A DNA stretch of 64,000 nt, from positions 1,178,001-1,242,000 of the forward strand of contig NC_010617.1 of the NCBI RefSeq assembly GCF_000010285.1, in the 5' to 3' direction. Positions 1 to 10,642 of this stretch are shown here, piece by piece. A program made the position numbers and the translations under genes. Every line of letters starts with the position of its first letter. Positions within the stretch are counted from its first letter, which is position 1. The notes under the pieces are model-generated. The model saw only the letters and a program-made list of their open reading frames with translations, did not search any database and was not told the origin of the DNA. The DNA is from Kocuria rhizophila DC2201. GTDB lineage: Bacteria > Actinomycetota > Actinomycetes > Actinomycetales > Micrococcaceae.

Positions 1-646
1 GACCGCCGCGCTCGACCGTGCGGATGTCGGTGAGCGGGTGCGTCATGCGGATGGCGTCCCACTTGGAGCCGTCCGAGCCCCATACGGAGGGACCGATGCC
101 GGGGACCTCGGACGGGCCGATCACCACGGCGCCGGCGCCGTCGCCGAGCAGGAAGGAGATGGAGCGCTCGTGGTTGTCGATGACGTCCGAGAGCTTCTCC
201 ACACCGATCACGAGCACGTTGGTGGAGTCCCCGGAGCGCACGAGCGAGTCCGCCTGGGCCACCCCGTAGCAGTACCCGGCGCACGCGGCGGAGATGTCGT
301 AGGCCGCCGCCGGGGTGGCCCCCAGACGGTCGGCCAGGTTGGCCGCGAGGGAGGGAGTGAGATACGGGAAGGACACCGTGGAGACGATGATGGTGCTCAG
401 CTGCTCCCCGGTCAGTCCGGAGTTCTCCAGCGCCTCCCGGGCCGCGTGCTCCGCCATGTCCAGCACGGAGACGTCCTCGGGGGCGCGGTGGCGGGTGTGG
501 ATGCCGGTGCGCTTGACGATCCACTCGTCCGAGGACTCGATCCACTGGCAGACGTCGTCGTTGGTGACGATCTCGGACGGTCGGTACGCGCCGATGCCCA
601 GGATGCGGGTGTGGGCGTGGGGAATGTTCTGTTTGATGGTCGCCAC
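1..646 (-). CDS. fabH: beta-ketoacyl-ACP synthase III (FabH), C-terminus off the window
   Basis: FabH starts type II fatty-acid synthesis in the cytoplasm by condensing an acyl-CoA with malonyl-ACP. The visible 215 residues begin with GTG (644-646), with AGGAG ten bases upstream. The thiolase-fold N-terminal half reads well, and the nucleophile is Cys122 in the context SAACAGYCYG (codon at 281-283). The catalytic His and Asn lie beyond position 1. It follows fabD by 62 bp on the same strand. In related actinobacteria acpP and fabF come next, which would lie to the left of the window. Family assignment is firm. Acyl-CoA preference cannot be read from this part. Confidence 0.95.
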   Translation of the reverse strand, partial: MATIKQNIPHAHTRILGIGAYRPSEIVTNDDVCQWIESSDEWIVKRTGIHTRHRAPEDVSVLDMAEHAAREALENSGLTGEQLSTIIVSTVSFPYLTPSLAANLADRLGATPAAAYDISAACAGYCYGVAQADSLVRSGDSTNVLVIGVEKLSDVIDNHERSISFLLGDGAGAVVIGPSEVPGIGPSVWGSDGSKWDAIRMTHPLTDIRTVERGG

Positions 647-708
647 GGGAGGCCGACTCCTAACCTGGTGCAGATCTCAGCGAGTGGTGCGGGTGGATCA
701 CACCCTTC

Positions 709-1620
709 TCAGGCCAGCGTACTCCGCACGCTCTCGAGGTCCTCGGGGGTGTTCACGGCCTGGGCCGGCACGCCCTTGAGCCCGCGCTTGGCCAGACCCA
801 CCAGGGTGCCTGCCGGCGGCAGCTCCACGATCCGGGACACGCCCAGCTCCGCCATGGTGTCCATGCACGCGTCCCAGCGCACCGGGCGGCACACCTGCTC
901 CACGAGGGAGTCCAGGAAAGCGCGGCCGTCCTCGACCCGGGTGCCGCGGTGGTTGCTGAGCAGGGTGTGGGCGGGGTCCTGCACGCTCAGCTCGGGCACG
1001 AGCTCCCGCAGCGGCTCGAGTGCCGGGGCCATGTGCTCCGTGTGGAACGCTCCGGCCACCTTCAGGCGCACCACTTTGGCACGTGCCGGGGGGTTCGCGG
1101 CGAGGGCGTCGAGCTGCTCGACCGTTCCCGCGGCCACCACCTGACCGCCGCCGTTGGCGTTCGCGACTGTGGCACCCACCGCGGCAATTGACTCGGCCAC
1201 CCCGTCCGGGGTGCCGCCCAGCACGGCAGCCATGCCCGTGGGGGTTGCCGCCGCGGCCTCGGCCATCGCCGTGGCGCGCACGCGCACGAAGCGCATGGCG
1301 TCCGCCTCGCTGAGCACACCGGCCAGCGCCGCCGCCGTGATCTCACCCACGGAGTGGCCCGCGAGCACAACGTCGTCGCGGCCCTCGAGCTGCGGCGCGA
1401 GCATGCGGCCGGCCAGCAGTCCGGCGGCCACGATGAGCGGCTGGGCCACGGCAGTGTCCTTGATGGTCTCCTCGTCGGCCTCGGTGCCGTAGTGGGCGAG
1501 GTCCAGACCGGCGGCGTCGGAGAGCCGCGCGAGGTGCTCCGTGGCGCCCGGGGCGGACAGCCACTCGCTGAGGAATCCTGGTTTCTGTGACCCCTGACCG
1601 GGGCAGACGACTGCAATCAC
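709..1620 (-). CDS. fabD: malonyl-CoA:ACP transacylase
   Basis: FabD loads malonyl groups from CoA onto acyl carrier protein for fatty-acid elongation. The 303-residue product has the usual family length. It carries GQGSQ near residues 8-12, the nucleophile Ser90 in GHSVGE, and the partner His193 in the AFHTEHM segment. The start is GTG (1618-1620). It lies between the PucR-type regulator upstream (92 bp) and fabH downstream (62 bp), the order known for the actinobacterial fab cluster. An AT-richer patch at about 1685-1715, unusual for this DNA, precedes it and probably holds its promoter or a regulator site. Confidence 0.96.
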   Translation of the reverse strand: MIAVVCPGQGSQKPGFLSEWLSAPGATEHLARLSDAAGLDLAHYGTEADEETIKDTAVAQPLIVAAGLLAGRMLAPQLEGRDDVVLAGHSVGEITAAALAGVLSEADAMRFVRVRATAMAEAAAATPTGMAAVLGGTPDGVAESIAAVGATVANANGGGQVVAAGTVEQLDALAANPPARAKVVRLKVAGAFHTEHMAPALEPLRELVPELSVQDPAHTLLSNHRGTRVEDGRAFLDSLVEQVCRPVRWDACMDTMAELGVSRIVELPPAGTLVGLAKRGLKGVPAQAVNTPEDLESVRSTLA

Positions 1621-1711
1621 CCGTTCATTCCACCAAGGAGCGGGGCTCGTGGGGGCTGGCCGGGCGCACGAAGCCGAGGGAGGGGATTTGTGGCTTTTCT
1701 ACAAGACCATG

Positions 1712-2947
1712 TCATGCGCGGCTGTTGAGCCGCCCGGCCAGCACCGCGCAGTGCAGCACGAACGCGTCCCGGGGCAGCAGGGGGTCCCACCCGGTGATGT
1801 CGCTGACGCGCCGGAGCCGGTAGCGCACCGTGTTGGCGTGCACGAACAGCTCCCGGGCGGAGGCCTCCAGGGAGTGGCCCACGCTGAGGTAGGTGGTGAG
1901 GGTGTCCACGAGCCCGGTGGAGGACGCCGCGAGCGGCGCCCACACGGCGTCGACCATGGCCTGCAGCGCCAGAGGGTCCCCGTTGAGCGCGCGCTCGGGC
2001 CACAGGTCCTCCGAGGGGGTGGGCCGCGGTGCTTGGGGCCACGCCGACGCCGCCCGCAGCCCGGCGTTCGCGCGGTCCGCCGAGTGCTTGGCCTCGAACA
2101 CGGACCCGACCGGCGGCCCGTGGACCACGGGCCCGTCCCCGAACACGCTCGCGAGCTTGGTGAGGGAGCGCACCCGGTCCTTGAGCCCGCCCAGCACCAG
2201 CACGAGCCGGTCCGTCTGGATGGTCACGAGGCACTCGTCCGCGTGACGCTCCACCACGCGGCGGATCCGTTCCACGCCCGCCGGCCCGGTGGTCGACGGG
2301 GCCCGCCCGACCATCACCGTGACGTCCCCCTGGTCCGTCCACCCGAGGGCCGAGACCCGGGATCGCAGTGAGTCCGAGTGGTCCCCGCGCAGGATGCCGT
2401 CCACCACGAGCGACTCCAGCCGGGCGTCCCACGACCCGCGGTTCTCGGCCGCCTTGGCGTAGACGTCCGCCGCGGCGAACGCGACCTCGCGGGAGAACCG
2501 CAGGACGGCCTCGCGCAGGGCCACCTCGTCATTGTGCTGGGCGAGCTCGGGGACCTTCTCCTCGACCACGTCCACCACAATGCGCAGCACCTGCAGCGCG
2601 TTCTGCAGCGTGATCGAGCGCGTGAGCTCCGTGGGAGCCTGCTTGAAGATCTCGGTGAGCACCCACACGGGTTCCTGGGGGTTCTCGTACCAGCGTACGA
2701 AGGAGGCGATGCCGCGCTGGGCCAGCAGTCCCAGCTCGGAGCGCTCGTCCGCGCGCAGCTGCGCGAACCAGGGCAACGAGGACCCCAGCCGCTGCACCGC
2801 CACGGTGGAGACCTGCCCCGTGCTGGCCTTGAGGTTCTCCAGGGTCCGCGGGTGCGGTGCCCCCTGCTGCCGGCTGCGCAGCGGCCAGGTCACGCGACGG
2901 GAGGAACGGGACTTGCGGGGAGCGGACCCGGCGGACTCGGTGGGCAT
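1712..2947 (-). CDS. PucR-family transcriptional regulator of fatty-acid genes (FasR-like)
   Basis: A 411-residue regulator whose C-terminal segment (about residues 350-405) contains the PucR-type helix-turn-helix, with the recognisable stretch ELFVHANTVRYRLRRV. The middle is the GGDEF-like domain found in this family. In Streptomyces a PucR-type protein encoded immediately upstream of fabD activates the fabD-fabH-acpP-fabF operon; the same position here suggests the same job. I chose ATG at 2947. An in-frame GTG at 2995 would add 16 residues. Neither has a convincing ribosome site, and TACCCT about seven bases before the ATG suggests a leaderless start. Function is inferred from position and family. 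Confidence 0.85.
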   Translation of the reverse strand: MPTESAGSAPRKSRSSRRVTWPLRSRQQGAPHPRTLENLKASTGQVSTVAVQRLGSSLPWFAQLRADERSELGLLAQRGIASFVRWYENPQEPVWVLTEIFKQAPTELTRSITLQNALQVLRIVVDVVEEKVPELAQHNDEVALREAVLRFSREVAFAAADVYAKAAENRGSWDARLESLVVDGILRGDHSDSLRSRVSALGWTDQGDVTVMVGRAPSTTGPAGVERIRRVVERHADECLVTIQTDRLVLVLGGLKDRVRSLTKLASVFGDGPVVHGPPVGSVFEAKHSADRANAGLRAASAWPQAPRPTPSEDLWPERALNGDPLALQAMVDAVWAPLAASSTGLVDTLTTYLSVGHSLEASARELFVHANTVRYRLRRVSDITGWDPLLPRDAFVLHCAVLAGRLNSRA

Positions 2948-3000
2948 GAGTCGAGGGTAGTCGATCGCGCCCGGACCCTCCGCGGGCTGCCGCACGGACG

Positions 3001-3039
3001 ACGACGCCGCGCCCGCAGCAGGTGCGGACGCGGCGTCGT
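3001..3039. terminator. hairpin terminator downstream of aceE
   Basis: A perfect 11-bp stem pairs ACGACGCCGCG (3001-3011) with CGCGGCGTCGT (3029-3039). It is continued by an inner 5-bp stem (3013-3017 with 3023-3027) around loop GCAGG. It lies 12 bases past the aceE stop codon. There is no U tract, as is common in high-GC actinobacteria. The stem uses the ACGACGCCGC motif that recurs through the window. Confidence 0.75.
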
Positions 3040-3051
3040 GGTGCGGCTGGC

Positions 3052-5790
<2,739 letters not shown>

Positions 5791-6152
5791 GAGAACCTCT
5801 CTATCGTCAGCTCCGTGTGCTCGGGTTCCCCGGTGGCGGAGCGGTGTGTCAGGCGTCGGGTAGGCGGAAACAAGTGCGCTCCCGTCGTCCTTTCATGGTG
5901 TCACAGGCTACGGCCCGGGGGGCCGCGGCAACAGGGTCTTCCACGTCACACCTGCGCGCGCGCCGCGCGTCACACGCGGGCGCGGAGGGGGTCGAATTGC
6001 CACGCTGGCCGTGCGGTGGCTTGAACGTGGGGCTAAAGCAGTGTTGTCTTTATTACGCACCGTCGGCGGTCCCGCCGCGGTGAGCGCGTGGCCGCTCCGC
6101 CGCCCGGCGGACCCGCGGAACCCGCGCGACTTGGCTGAGAAGGAGAGACACG
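5791..6152. promoter_or_regulatory. divergent promoter region between aceE and the DUF3052 gene
   Basis: These 362 bp hold no convincing gene. For aceE the minus strand offers TAGCCT (5905-5910) as a -10. For the plus strand TTGAAC (6021-6026) is followed 17 bp later by the poorer TTGTCT. Two identical CGTCACAC words (5944-5951 and 5968-5975) lie 24 bp apart, and a related TGTCACA occurs at about 5899-5905. Repeated half sites spaced by about two helical turns suggest a bound regulator, not identified. Confidence 0.4.
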
Positions 6153-6569
6153 GTGAGCGAGGCGAAAGCCCCCGAGGAGAGCATTGCGGAGCAACTGGAG
6201 CTCAAGGACGGCGACTACGTCCAGGAGTTCGGTTACGACGACGACGTCGATGCGGACCTGCGGGAGCGGATCGAGGCAGCCATCGGCTCGGAGCTCTTCG
6301 ACGAGGACGCGCAGGAGGTCGTGGACGCCGTGGTGCTGTGGTGGCGCGACGGAGACGGCGACCTCGTGGACGAGCTCGTGGACGTCCAGACCACCCTCGA
6401 CGACGGCGGCGTCGTCTGGCTGCTGACTCCCAAGGCAGGACGCGACGACCACGTGTCCCCCGCGGACATCCAGGAGGCCGCCTCCACCGCCGGGCTGCAC
6501 GTCACGAGCGCGGCCCGCGTGTCCTCGGACTGGTCCGTGTCGCGGCTGGTCCCCAAACGCAACTTCTGA
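6153..6569 (+). CDS. DUF3052 family protein
   Basis: A 138-residue acidic cytoplasmic protein of the DUF3052 family, conserved in actinobacteria and of unknown function. Recognisable stretches are KDGDYVQEFGYDDDVD near the N-terminus and VWLLTPKAGRDDHV in the C-terminal half. The start is GTG (6153) behind a good GGAGA ribosome site. No catalytic motif, signal peptide or membrane segment is visible. It is followed after 38 bp by the peroxiredoxin gene on the same strand, so the two may be cotranscribed. The fold in related proteins suggests ligand or nucleic-acid binding, but nothing here proves that. Confidence 0.85.
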   Translation: MSEAKAPEESIAEQLELKDGDYVQEFGYDDDVDADLRERIEAAIGSELFDEDAQEVVDAVVLWWRDGDGDLVDELVDVQTTLDDGGVVWLLTPKAGRDDHVSPADIQEAASTAGLHVTSAARVSSDWSVSRLVPKRNF

Positions 6570-6607
6570 CCGTGCGCCGCGCCGAGCGCGCCGCGGGAAA
6601 GGGCGAG

Positions 6608-7069
6608 ATGAGCGCCATCGGAACACCGGCACCCGAGTTCACGCTGACCACCAAGGACGGTGGGACCAGGTCGCTCGCCGAGTACAGGGGAGCGCCCCTG
6701 GTGATCGTGTTCTTCCCGTTCGCGTTCTCGCCGGTCTGCACCGACGAGCTGTGCCACCTGCAGGACCACACGGACACGTTCGAGCAGTTCGGTGCCTCCG
6801 TGGTGTGCATCTCCGCGGACAGCCACTACTGCCTGGACGCCTTCGCCCGCCAGGAGTCCTACGACTTCGAGCTGCTCTCCGACCGGTGGCCCCAAGCGGA
6901 GGTCTCCCGCGCCTACGGCGTGTTCGACGAGCGGGAGGGCTGCTCCCTGCGCCACACCGTCACGGTGGACGCCGAGGGCGTGATCCGCGACGTGAGCCGT
7001 GCGGAGATGACCGAGCCCCGCGAGTGGGACCGGCTGCACGACGTCCTCGCGGACCTCACCCGGTCCTGA
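6608..7069 (+). CDS. ahpE: AhpE-like peroxiredoxin
   Basis: A 153-residue thiol peroxidase of the AhpE/BCP group, which reduces hydroperoxides in the cytoplasm. The peroxidatic cysteine is Cys44 in FFPFAFSPVCTDEL, and LLSDRWPQAEVSRAYGVFDE matches the AhpE pattern. A second cysteine, Cys49, follows five residues later, the spacing of the peroxidatic and resolving cysteines in BCP-type atypical 2-Cys enzymes. Mycobacterial AhpE is a 1-Cys enzyme recycled by mycothiol and mycoredoxin, so the recycling route here is uncertain. ATG at 6608 has a GGAAAGG ribosome site; an in-frame GTG at 6573 is less likely. One base separates its stop from the sirtuin start. Confidence 0.88.
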   Translation: MSAIGTPAPEFTLTTKDGGTRSLAEYRGAPLVIVFFPFAFSPVCTDELCHLQDHTDTFEQFGASVVCISADSHYCLDAFARQESYDFELLSDRWPQAEVSRAYGVFDEREGCSLRHTVTVDAEGVIRDVSRAEMTEPREWDRLHDVLADLTRS

Positions 7070-7070
7070 G

Positions 7071-7976
7071 ATGCCCCTGCGCGTGATCCGTGCCGGCTAC
7101 GGGGCGCCGGTGGACGAGAGCCTCTTTCCGGACCCTCACGCCCTGGACGCCCGCGCCGGTCTGCAGCCCGCGCACGAGCTGCTGGTGGGCCGGCGGATCG
7201 CGGTGCTCACGGGCGCCGGGGTCAGCACCCCGTCCGGCATCCCCGACTACCGGGGCCCCGGGGCCAAGCCGCGCACACCCATGACGTACCAGGAGTTCAT
7301 GGGCAGCGTGGCCAACCGGCGGCACTACTGGGCGCGCAACCAGTACGGCTGGCACTTTGTGGCCCAGGCCCGCCCCTCCGCCGCGCACACGGCGCTGGCG
7401 GGCATGGAGGCCGCCGGGGTGGTGGACGGGATCATCACCCAGAACATCGACCGGCTGCACCAGAAGGCGGGTTCCCTGGCCGTGGTGGACCTGCACGGGA
7501 CCTACGCGTGGGTCGTGTGCACGTCCTGCGGGTCGCGGTTCCCTCGCGAGCAGGTCTCGCGCTACCTGGACGAGCTCAACCCGGGCTTCTACGACGGCAT
7601 CTCCTCCGCGGACGACATCGAGTACGCCCCGGACGCGGACGCCACGATCGAGGACACGGGCGGGTTCCGCGTGTGGGACTGTCCCGTGTGCCAGGGGGTG
7701 CTGAAACCGGACGTCGTGTTCTTCGGGGAGAACGCCACGGCCCTGAACGTGGCCCTCGCCCGGCGCATGGTGGGGCGGGCGGACGCGCTGCTCGTGGCGG
7801 GCAGCTCCCTGACCGTGAATTCGGGACGCCGCTTCGTGCGGCAGGCGGCGCGGGACGCCACACCCGTGGTGATCGTCAACCACGGGGTCACCGGTGCCGA
7901 CGACCTCGCCGCGCTCAAGATCGACGCGCCCGTGGGGCAGTTCCTCACGGAGCTGGCCGCCCTGCTGTGCCCCTGA
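7071..7976 (+). CDS. Sir2-family NAD-dependent protein deacylase (sirtuin)
   Basis: A 301-residue sirtuin, an enzyme that removes acyl groups from protein lysines using NAD+. The NAD-binding signature GAGVSTPSGIPDYRG is near residues 46-60. QNIDRLHQKAG and the HGT catalytic histidine follow, and two cysteine pairs (CTSCG and CPVC) form the zinc site. The GIPDYR wording resembles class II (SIRT4-like) sirtuins. It begins one base after the peroxiredoxin stop, so translation is probably coupled. That pairing suggests a link between redox stress and protein acylation, but only context supports it. Substrate is unknown. Confidence 0.9.
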   Translation: MPLRVIRAGYGAPVDESLFPDPHALDARAGLQPAHELLVGRRIAVLTGAGVSTPSGIPDYRGPGAKPRTPMTYQEFMGSVANRRHYWARNQYGWHFVAQARPSAAHTALAGMEAAGVVDGIITQNIDRLHQKAGSLAVVDLHGTYAWVVCTSCGSRFPREQVSRYLDELNPGFYDGISSADDIEYAPDADATIEDTGGFRVWDCPVCQGVLKPDVVFFGENATALNVALARRMVGRADALLVAGSSLTVNSGRRFVRQAARDATPVVIVNHGVTGADDLAALKIDAPVGQFLTELAALLCP

Positions 7977-8073
7977 GGGGCGCCCCGGGCCCCGCGGCAC
8001 GCGGGACGTCAGGCCCTCGGACGCCGCGCGTGAGGACCATGCGGCGGGGTCCGACCCGTGCGTGATCAGGTGC

Positions 8074-8102
8074 TTGCCCGGGGGAGGGCGAGCGCATAGA
8101 CT
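8074..8102 (+). promoter_or_regulatory. strong sigma-A-type promoter in front of a candidate small RNA
   Basis: TTGCCC (8074-8079) and TAGACT (8097-8102) are separated by exactly 17 bp, one of the best housekeeping promoter matches in the window. Transcription would start near 8109. No open reading frame with a ribosome site follows. The DNA downstream folds into hairpins and ends in a 21-bp terminator stem. Confidence 0.6.
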
Positions 8103-8108
8103 CCAAGT

Positions 8109-8285
8109 GCGAGACCCCGGGGGTCTGCGGAGGGGAAGCCGCGGACACCACCGGGGTCTTGCGTCATTCCGGGGCGTTGCACCCCGTCACACTCCCCACG
8201 GGGTGCCCACCGGATCTCGGATCCCCTGCCTGCGCCCCGCCATGCACGAGGCCCCGCATTCCACGGAATGCGGGGCCTCGTGCAT
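8109..8285 (+). ncRNA. candidate structured small RNA between the sirtuin gene and ppgK
   Basis: About 177 nt with a promoter and terminator but no coding signal. The 5' end folds on itself. GCGAGACCCCGG (from 8109) pairs with CCGGGGTCTTGC, enclosing an inner hairpin GGTCTGCGG/CCGCGG with loop AGGGGAAG. A second element has a perfect 9-bp stem GCACCCCGT/ACGGGGTGC (about 8179-8206) inside a TCCGG/CCGGA helix. It ends in the 21-bp hairpin at 8242-8285. I do not recognise the family: it lacks the SRP GGAAGCAG core, and RNase P and tmRNA are much longer. A 6S-like or Ms1-like regulatory RNA is possible but untested. Confidence 0.45.
8242..8285. terminator. 21-bp perfect hairpin, shared terminator
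   Basis: ATGCACGAGGCCCCGCATTCC (8242-8262) is perfectly complementary to 8265-8285, with only AC between the arms. It sits 20 bases past the ppgK stop on the minus strand and at the end of the candidate small RNA on the plus strand, so it can terminate both. There is no U tract on either side. Confidence 0.8.
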
Positions 8286-8304
8286 CGGGCCGTGGCAGCT
8301 CGGT

Positions 8305-9138
8305 TCAGTCGACGGGGTCGATCACGGGCTTGGCGGCCTGTGCGTCCCGGCACTGCTGTGCCCACAGGGCGGCACCCACGATCCCGGCGTTGTTGCGCAG
8401 GGCGGCGATCTCCACGGGGGTGCGCAGCTCGAGGTACGGCAGGAACTTCTCCGAGTTCTTGGACACGCCGCCACCGATCACGAACAGGGACGGCGAGAAC
8501 AGGAACTCCACGTGGGAGAAGTAGCGCTGCAGCCGCTTGGTGGCCCACTTCTTCCACGGCAGCTGCTCCCGCTCGCGGGCCGCGGCCGACGCCCTGGTCT
8601 CGGCGTCGTGGCCGTCGACCTCCAGGTGGCCGAGCTCCGCGTTGGGCACGAGCTGGCCGTTGAGGATCATCGCGGAGCCGATGCCGGTGCCGAGCGTGAT
8701 CACCATGACCAGGCCCTCCTTGCCCCGACCGGCACCGTAGTGCGCCTCGGCGAGCCCGGCGCCGTCGGCGTCGTTGAGGGCCTCGACCTCGCGCCCCAGG
8801 GTCTCGGTCATCAGGGCGTCCACGTCCGTGTTGATCCAGGACTTGTCCACGTTCGCCGCGGACAGTGCCACACCGTTCTTGATGATGGCGGGGAACACGA
8901 TGCCCACGTGGCTGTCCGGGGCCGGGGCCTCCGGGCGGGACTGCAGCTCGTCCACGATCTGGCGCACCACACCGGCCACGGCCTGCGGGGTGGCGGGCTG
9001 CGGGGTGGGGATGCGGAAGCGCTCGCCCACGAGCTGGCCGGTGGTGAGATCCACGATCCCGCCCTTGGTGCCGGTACCACCAATGTCGATTCCAATGCCG
9101 TACTGCGAGACGACACCCTGCGGAGTACCTGAGCTCAT
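8305..9138 (-). CDS. ppgK: polyphosphate glucokinase
   Basis: A 277-residue ROK-family kinase that phosphorylates glucose to glucose-6-phosphate using inorganic polyphosphate (and often ATP), typical of actinobacteria. The phosphate-binding motif IDIGGTGTKGGIVDL lies near residues 16-30, and GTGIGSAM is in the middle. The segment AAREREQLPWKKWATKRLQRYF is characteristic of PPGK, followed by FVIGGGVSKNSEKF. ATG at 9138 has AAGGGA upstream. It is downstream of map on the same strand, about 100 bp away, and is closed by the hairpin at 8242-8285. Confidence 0.95.
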   Translation of the reverse strand: MSSGTPQGVVSQYGIGIDIGGTGTKGGIVDLTTGQLVGERFRIPTPQPATPQAVAGVVRQIVDELQSRPEAPAPDSHVGIVFPAIIKNGVALSAANVDKSWINTDVDALMTETLGREVEALNDADGAGLAEAHYGAGRGKEGLVMVITLGTGIGSAMILNGQLVPNAELGHLEVDGHDAETRASAAAREREQLPWKKWATKRLQRYFSHVEFLFSPSLFVIGGGVSKNSEKFLPYLELRTPVEIAALRNNAGIVGAALWAQQCRDAQAAKPVIDPVD

Positions 9139-9235
9139 GGACAGTCCCTTCGGTTCACGGTCTGACGCTGTGCCGGGTCCGCGAGATCGCCCCGCAGACC
9201 CCCTGCGTCCGAGTTTACGGGGAGCGGGTGCCCGA

Positions 9236-10132
9236 TCACGGGAGGGTGAGGATCTCCACGCCGTCGTCGGTGACCACCATGGTGTGCTCGTACTGGGCGG
9301 TGCGCATGCGGTCGTGGGTGGTGATGGTCCAGTCGTCCTCCCACTGGTCCCACGCGATGGAGCCCAGGGTCAGCATGGGCTCGATGGTGAAGATCATGCC
9401 GGGGACCATCTCGGTGCTGTAGGACGGGGCGGCGTCGTAGTGCGGGACGATCAGCCCGGTGTGGAACTCGCGGCCCACGCCGTGGCCGGTGAAGTCCCGC
9501 ACCACGCCGTAGCCGAAGCGCTGGGCGTACTTCTCGATGACCCGGCCGATCACGTTGATCTGCCGGCCCGGGCGCACGGCCTTGATGGCGCGGTTGGTGG
9601 CCTCCAGCGTGCGCTCCACGAGCAGCCGGGAGTCCTCGTCCACGTCCCCCACGAGGAACATGGCGTTGGTGTCCCCGTGCATGCCGTTCTTGTAGGCGGT
9701 GACGTCCAGGTTGATGATGTCCCCGTCCTCGAGCACCGTGGAGTCCGGGATGCCGTGGCAGATGACCTCATTGAGGGACGTGCAGATGGACTTGGGGAAC
9801 CCTCGGTAGTCGAGGCACGAGGGGTAGGCCCCGTGGTCGCACATGTACTCGTGGGCGATCCGGTCCAGCTCGTCCGTGGTGACGCCCGGCTTCGCCTCCG
9901 CACCGGCGGCCTGCAGCGCGCGCGCGGCGATCCGGCCGGCCTCGCGCACCAGCTCGATCTCCTCGGGGGAGTACACGTTGGACGCGCTGCCCTCGTCCGG
10001 CTCGGTGCGCCCCACGTACTCCGGTCGCTCGATGCCGCGCGGCACGGGCCGCAGGGGCGAGAGGGAACCGGCGCTCAGTGCACCGATCGGGGCGGTGGAA
10101 CCGGGGGCGGGAGCGAGGTTGTGGCTGGTCAC
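9236..10132 (-). CDS. map: methionine aminopeptidase, type I with N-terminal extension
   Basis: Removes the initiator methionine from nascent proteins. The 298-residue product carries the dinuclear metal ligands: two Asp in [19 protein letters not shown], His in GHGVGREFH, Glu in FTIEPM and Glu in EHTMVV. The roughly 40-residue proline-rich N-terminal extension matches the long actinobacterial type Ic form. I chose GTG at 10130-10132, with AGGAGG 12 bases upstream. The open frame continues to 10213 but that part is poor. The SPOR-like small gene is divergent from it. Confidence 0.93.
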   Translation of the reverse strand: MTSHNLAPAPGSTAPIGALSAGSLSPLRPVPRGIERPEYVGRTEPDEGSASNVYSPEEIELVREAGRIAARALQAAGAEAKPGVTTDELDRIAHEYMCDHGAYPSCLDYRGFPKSICTSLNEVICHGIPDSTVLEDGDIINLDVTAYKNGMHGDTNAMFLVGDVDEDSRLLVERTLEATNRAIKAVRPGRQINVIGRVIEKYAQRFGYGVVRDFTGHGVGREFHTGLIVPHYDAAPSYSTEMVPGMIFTIEPMLTLGSIAWDQWEDDWTITTHDRMRTAQYEHTMVVTDDGVEILTLP

Positions 10133-10315
10133 GATGGGTCGATGCCTCCTGGGGCGGTCACGCGATGACGTGCTGCGGCTGCGCGGCGGCGCGCCGAACA
10201 CCTGGTCCACCAACTAGCCTAAACCTTGGGTCCCGGGCTCGTTCCGCCCGGGCGGACCACCACCCGCCGCTTCCGGCGGGCAGACGCCGCGGCGCGGCGG
10301 AGAGAGAGGACGGAC

Positions 10316-10492
10316 ATGGCCGAGTACTGGTACAACCTCTACACCAAGCAGGTCGAGGAAGGCCCCAAGGACGACTACCGCCAGCTGATGGGGCCCTACG
10401 GCACCCGTGAGGAGGCCGCGCGGGCACTGGAGCACGCCGCGGAGAACACCAAGCGGTGGGACGACGAGGACGCCGCCTTCAACGGCGACTGA
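10316..10492 (+). CDS. small conserved protein, SPOR-like
   Basis: A 58-residue acidic protein beginning MAEYWYNLYTKQVEEGPKDDY, with PYGTREEAARALEHAAENTKRWDDED behind it. Proteins of this form are conserved in Micrococcaceae and often labelled SPOR-domain-like because of the PYGTREEAxxAL segment; function is unknown. The ATG has an AGAGAGAGGA ribosome site nine bases upstream. There is no signal peptide or membrane segment, so it should be cytoplasmic and is unlikely to bind peptidoglycan. It is divergent from map and convergent with panB. Confidence 0.75.
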   Translation: MAEYWYNLYTKQVEEGPKDDYRQLMGPYGTREEAARALEHAAENTKRWDDEDAAFNGD

Positions 10493-10572
10493 CGCGGGGA
10501 GCCCGCGGGCGGCGTCGTGGCCCGGGGCGTGCGGCCCGCGCAGGGTCCTGCGGGCGCTGGCCGTCCACGACG

Positions 10573-10610
10573 GCGCCCGGGCCCGCGGCAGCGCTGGTTC
10601 GCCCGGGCGC
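10573..10610. terminator. hairpin between convergent small-protein gene and panB
   Basis: GCGCCCGGGC (10573-10582) pairs perfectly with GCCCGGGCGC (10601-10610) around an 18-nt loop. It lies between two convergent genes (stops at 10492 and 10643) and can end both transcripts. A smaller GC hairpin lies at about 10533-10553. A GGCGGCGTCGT copy of the recurrent motif is near 10507. Confidence 0.6.
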
Positions 10611-10642
10611 CCGCTCGCCGGGGGAGGCGCCCGCGCACGGGC

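Noticed and set aside
8109-8285. SRP (4.5S) RNA or RNase P RNA
   Set aside because: The conserved GGAAGCAG-type SRP loop is absent, and the element is much too short for RNase P RNA or tmRNA.
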